A stretch of 64,000 nucleotides of DNA from positions 62,001-126,000 of the forward strand of contig JAHLKD010000006.1 in NCBI GenBank assembly GCA_025526935.1, read 5' to 3'. Numbering within the stretch: position 1 is the first letter of the stretch; each line of letters starts with the position of its first letter. The position numbers and the translations under genes were made by a program. This DNA is from Cladochytrium replicatum. Lineage: Eukaryota; Chytridiomycota; Chytridiomycetes; Cladochytriales; Cladochytriaceae. A model generated the notes under the pieces. The model searched no databases, was not told where the DNA came from, and saw only the letters and a program-made list of their open reading frames with translations. Of this stretch, positions 62,127 to 64,000 are shown piece after piece.

Positions 62127-63764
62127 TTTTAAAGTTCGAATGTCATTATGGCTTGGAAATTGGAGAAAATTTTTTGGTTAGAGGCATTGAGTTGAGATCA
62201 TCTAGCTCTGAGGAATGCTCTGGAATTCACACCACAAATCATGAAAATACATTACGTAGGTGGAAATCAACACTAAATAGCAAGCCCAACTAAGGTGACT
62301 ACGATGCTGCTGGCAATGTGGACCCAAGGCGAAAACGACATACACAGCATTCCTTGAGTACCGCCAACGGCTGACGCTGTGCCATTGGCTGCGACTTTTC
62401 CGTAATTTCGAAGAAAGTCTACCAACCTGCATGTGGTATTCGATCTGCCAAGGGGCCTACAAACAGCGTCCTGGTTCTCGACGTTAGGAATGTCTTGACT
62501 ATATTTACATCATTAATAAGCTATATAGGTATAATTCGTCTAATTTCTAATAATATTAATACATAACGCTGTATAATAATACACATGAATATAGCTTATA
62601 TGATTAGAAAATTAAAAAGAGATAAAATAGTACCTGATAGCATAAGTTAAACGTCGAAATTGAGACAAAGTTGAAATTTTCTCAGCCACTCTTGGGCAAC
62701 GAGGGTGATCCTCGTGTCGAAAACAATGTAACTCAATGCTGCGAGTCGATTGCCGGTGTCCGCAATGCGCTACGATGTATTGACCAACTAAATGCACGTT
62801 GAAGTTGCCAAATGCGGGTTCTGTTGTTTCTCCAGATCCCAGTGGACTAGACAGCTGAAAAATTTTTCATAGGCGGATACAATAGTGCTGAATCTGTGGC
62901 TGCCCTCCGCTTTACTCTGATGTGTATGGTTGCTGAGATATGAGGTCTTATGGGTCACCTTTGGTGGGAGAAAATTTTACTCCTGGCTCGACACGTTAAG
63001 TTGGCTCCTTGATTGAATGAATGTTTAATCCTCTACACATTTCTGTTTTTTAGGCCCTTGTCGAGTTACTCGCGGTTTAATCGATATTTGATCTCGTGGA
63101 ATTTTTCTTTTTATTTCAAAATCGCAATTAAAATGTGAAGAAATTTGTGGGGGGAATCAGCGGCGTTGCAAATGAAGATGCACGCTAAAGGTGCATATCG
63201 TCGCTGGGTGGGAATGATGTGATTTATATGTTTTTGTTACGTTGTCGTATTCCAATAAAGATATATATTGAAACTAAGTTAAAAAAGGTTCACTGCAAGT
63301 TGGTTAGTTTTACGACAACACCAAACACCAAACAACAACAACAATAACAACACACTTGGAAACATATACTCACACTCAAGAGCTTCTTGTCACTCTCAGT
63401 AGAGATCAACCAAAATGTCAGTTTTCAGTTCACGAGCCTACTGACTTTGGTTGACATATAGTCACATCCAGTATCTTCTTTTCGTTGTATGACTCTCCGG
63501 TAGAGAACCATATTTCATTGCCAGTGTACAGGATGACATGTTGAAGAATGGAAACCATTTTCTTTGTTCTTCAACGGTTACGCCACTCTCTGCATTGAAG
63601 TCCCTTTGTACGGACATATTCGGCTGCAGCTTGCTCCTCCCCAACGATGGACAGGGATGCTAGTAGGAGACATTTTTATTTCGTAGCGCTTGTTGTTGTC
63701 CTTTCTTTTTTCTTTTTATTTCATTTTTCATCAAGTTATTTTTGTATTTCATATGTTTTTTTTC
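62127..63764. other. gene-free AT-rich region
   Basis: Includes an AT-rich block at 62480-62640 with a 10-bp inverted repeat (ATAAGCTATA at 62516-62525 and TATAGCTTAT at 62590-62599). Also a CAA-rich simple stretch near 63320-63355 (ACAACAACAACAATAACAACA). No gene found. Confidence 0.5.
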
Positions 63765-64000
63765 AAATTTCAAGCACATCTTCAAAATTTCCGCCCGGTA
63801 CCACGGACGACAGCTCGCCATCCTCGGTATTCCCCAGAAGCTGATGCAGCCGTTCCCAGACGCGAAGAACACCTCGACACTTGACAGCGAAACATTCCGC
63901 GTGCAACCCCAGAGCCGGTGTGCACCCTCTGACCAGTCGCAGTCCCTGGTGCGTGTCTGTCTTTACGCCGGAGCTGAGCGGACAATCATCCTTGCTCTTG
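63765..64000. other. open frames at the right edge, strand uncertain
   Basis: This GC-rich end is open on both strands. The minus frame (FAVKCRGVLRVWERLHQLLGN..., ending with TGA near 63765) and the plus frame (RQLAILGIPQKLMQPFPDAK...) both have coding-like codons. Either could be a partial gene continuing beyond the window; I cannot choose. Confidence 0.3.

Overview
The window looks like nuclear DNA of a zoosporic (chytrid-type) fungus. Genes are short and carry many GT-AG introns of about 45-65 bp. Untranslated spacing is small. Conserved single-copy eukaryotic genes alternate with lineage-specific families typical of chytrids: F-box/ankyrin-like proteins with a WW-containing repeat, orphan multi-TM proteins, and worn copia retrotransposon pieces. 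No rRNA, tRNA, CRISPR array or bacterial-type operon was seen. I read exon structures by hand. For the conserved genes every exon phase closes, which supports both the base accuracy and the models.

Layout. 1-2.6 kb: two degraded genes (a GT8-like glycosyltransferase and a Ydc2/CCE1-like mitochondrial resolvase). 3.6-8.6 kb: UTP14 (9 exons, minus) and PER1/PGAP3 (plus), divergent with start codons 27 bp apart. 8.7-12.3 kb: an HMG-box-like gene with a repetitive tail and a degenerate relative of its N-terminus. 13.0-14.6 kb: an MFS sugar transporter with strong codon bias. 15.0-17.0 kb: decayed ankyrin genes. 16.9-18.7 kb: MND1 (8 exons) and ribosomal protein eL22. 19.4-21.2 kb: an orphan multi-TM protein. 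22.0-23.1 kb: an intact F-box/ankyrin-like gene. 23.6-24.1 kb: a pseudogene copy of the glycosyltransferase-like gene at 37.4 kb. 25.5-30.4 kb: COG1 (12 exons) and tafazzin, divergent. 30.7-32.7 kb: a voltage-gated K+ channel gene whose frame is broken. 33-36.3 kb: a P-loop kinase-like gene and copia remnants in both orientations. 36.5-38.3 kb: a frameshifted ubiquitin-like gene and the DxD glycosyltransferase-like gene. 38.7-43.8 kb: glutaryl-CoA dehydrogenase (10 exons) and SEC23 (10 exons), divergent. 44-47.7 kb: mostly gene-poor. 47.8-51.3 kb: a VOC/glyoxalase-fold gene with a decayed tandem duplicate, TIM17, and a small unknown spliced gene. 52-54.6 kb: another copia remnant and an interrupted ORF. 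54.9-56.3 kb: the second orphan multi-TM paralog. 56.6-59.6 kb: PWP2/UTP1. 61-62.1 kb: a glycine-zipper-like protein built from two tandem repeats. 62.1-64 kb: AT-rich, with an uncertain ORF at the edge.

The conserved genes serve unrelated housekeeping jobs: SSU processome (UTP14, PWP2), translation (eL22), Golgi/ER traffic (COG1, SEC23), mitochondria (TIM17, tafazzin, GCDH), GPI remodelling (PER1) and meiotic recombination (MND1). I see no gene cluster with a single pathway. The most novel material is the pair of orphan multi-TM paralogs with identical internal exon lengths, the duplicated-repeat glycine-zipper protein, and the density of gene decay between intact housekeeping genes.
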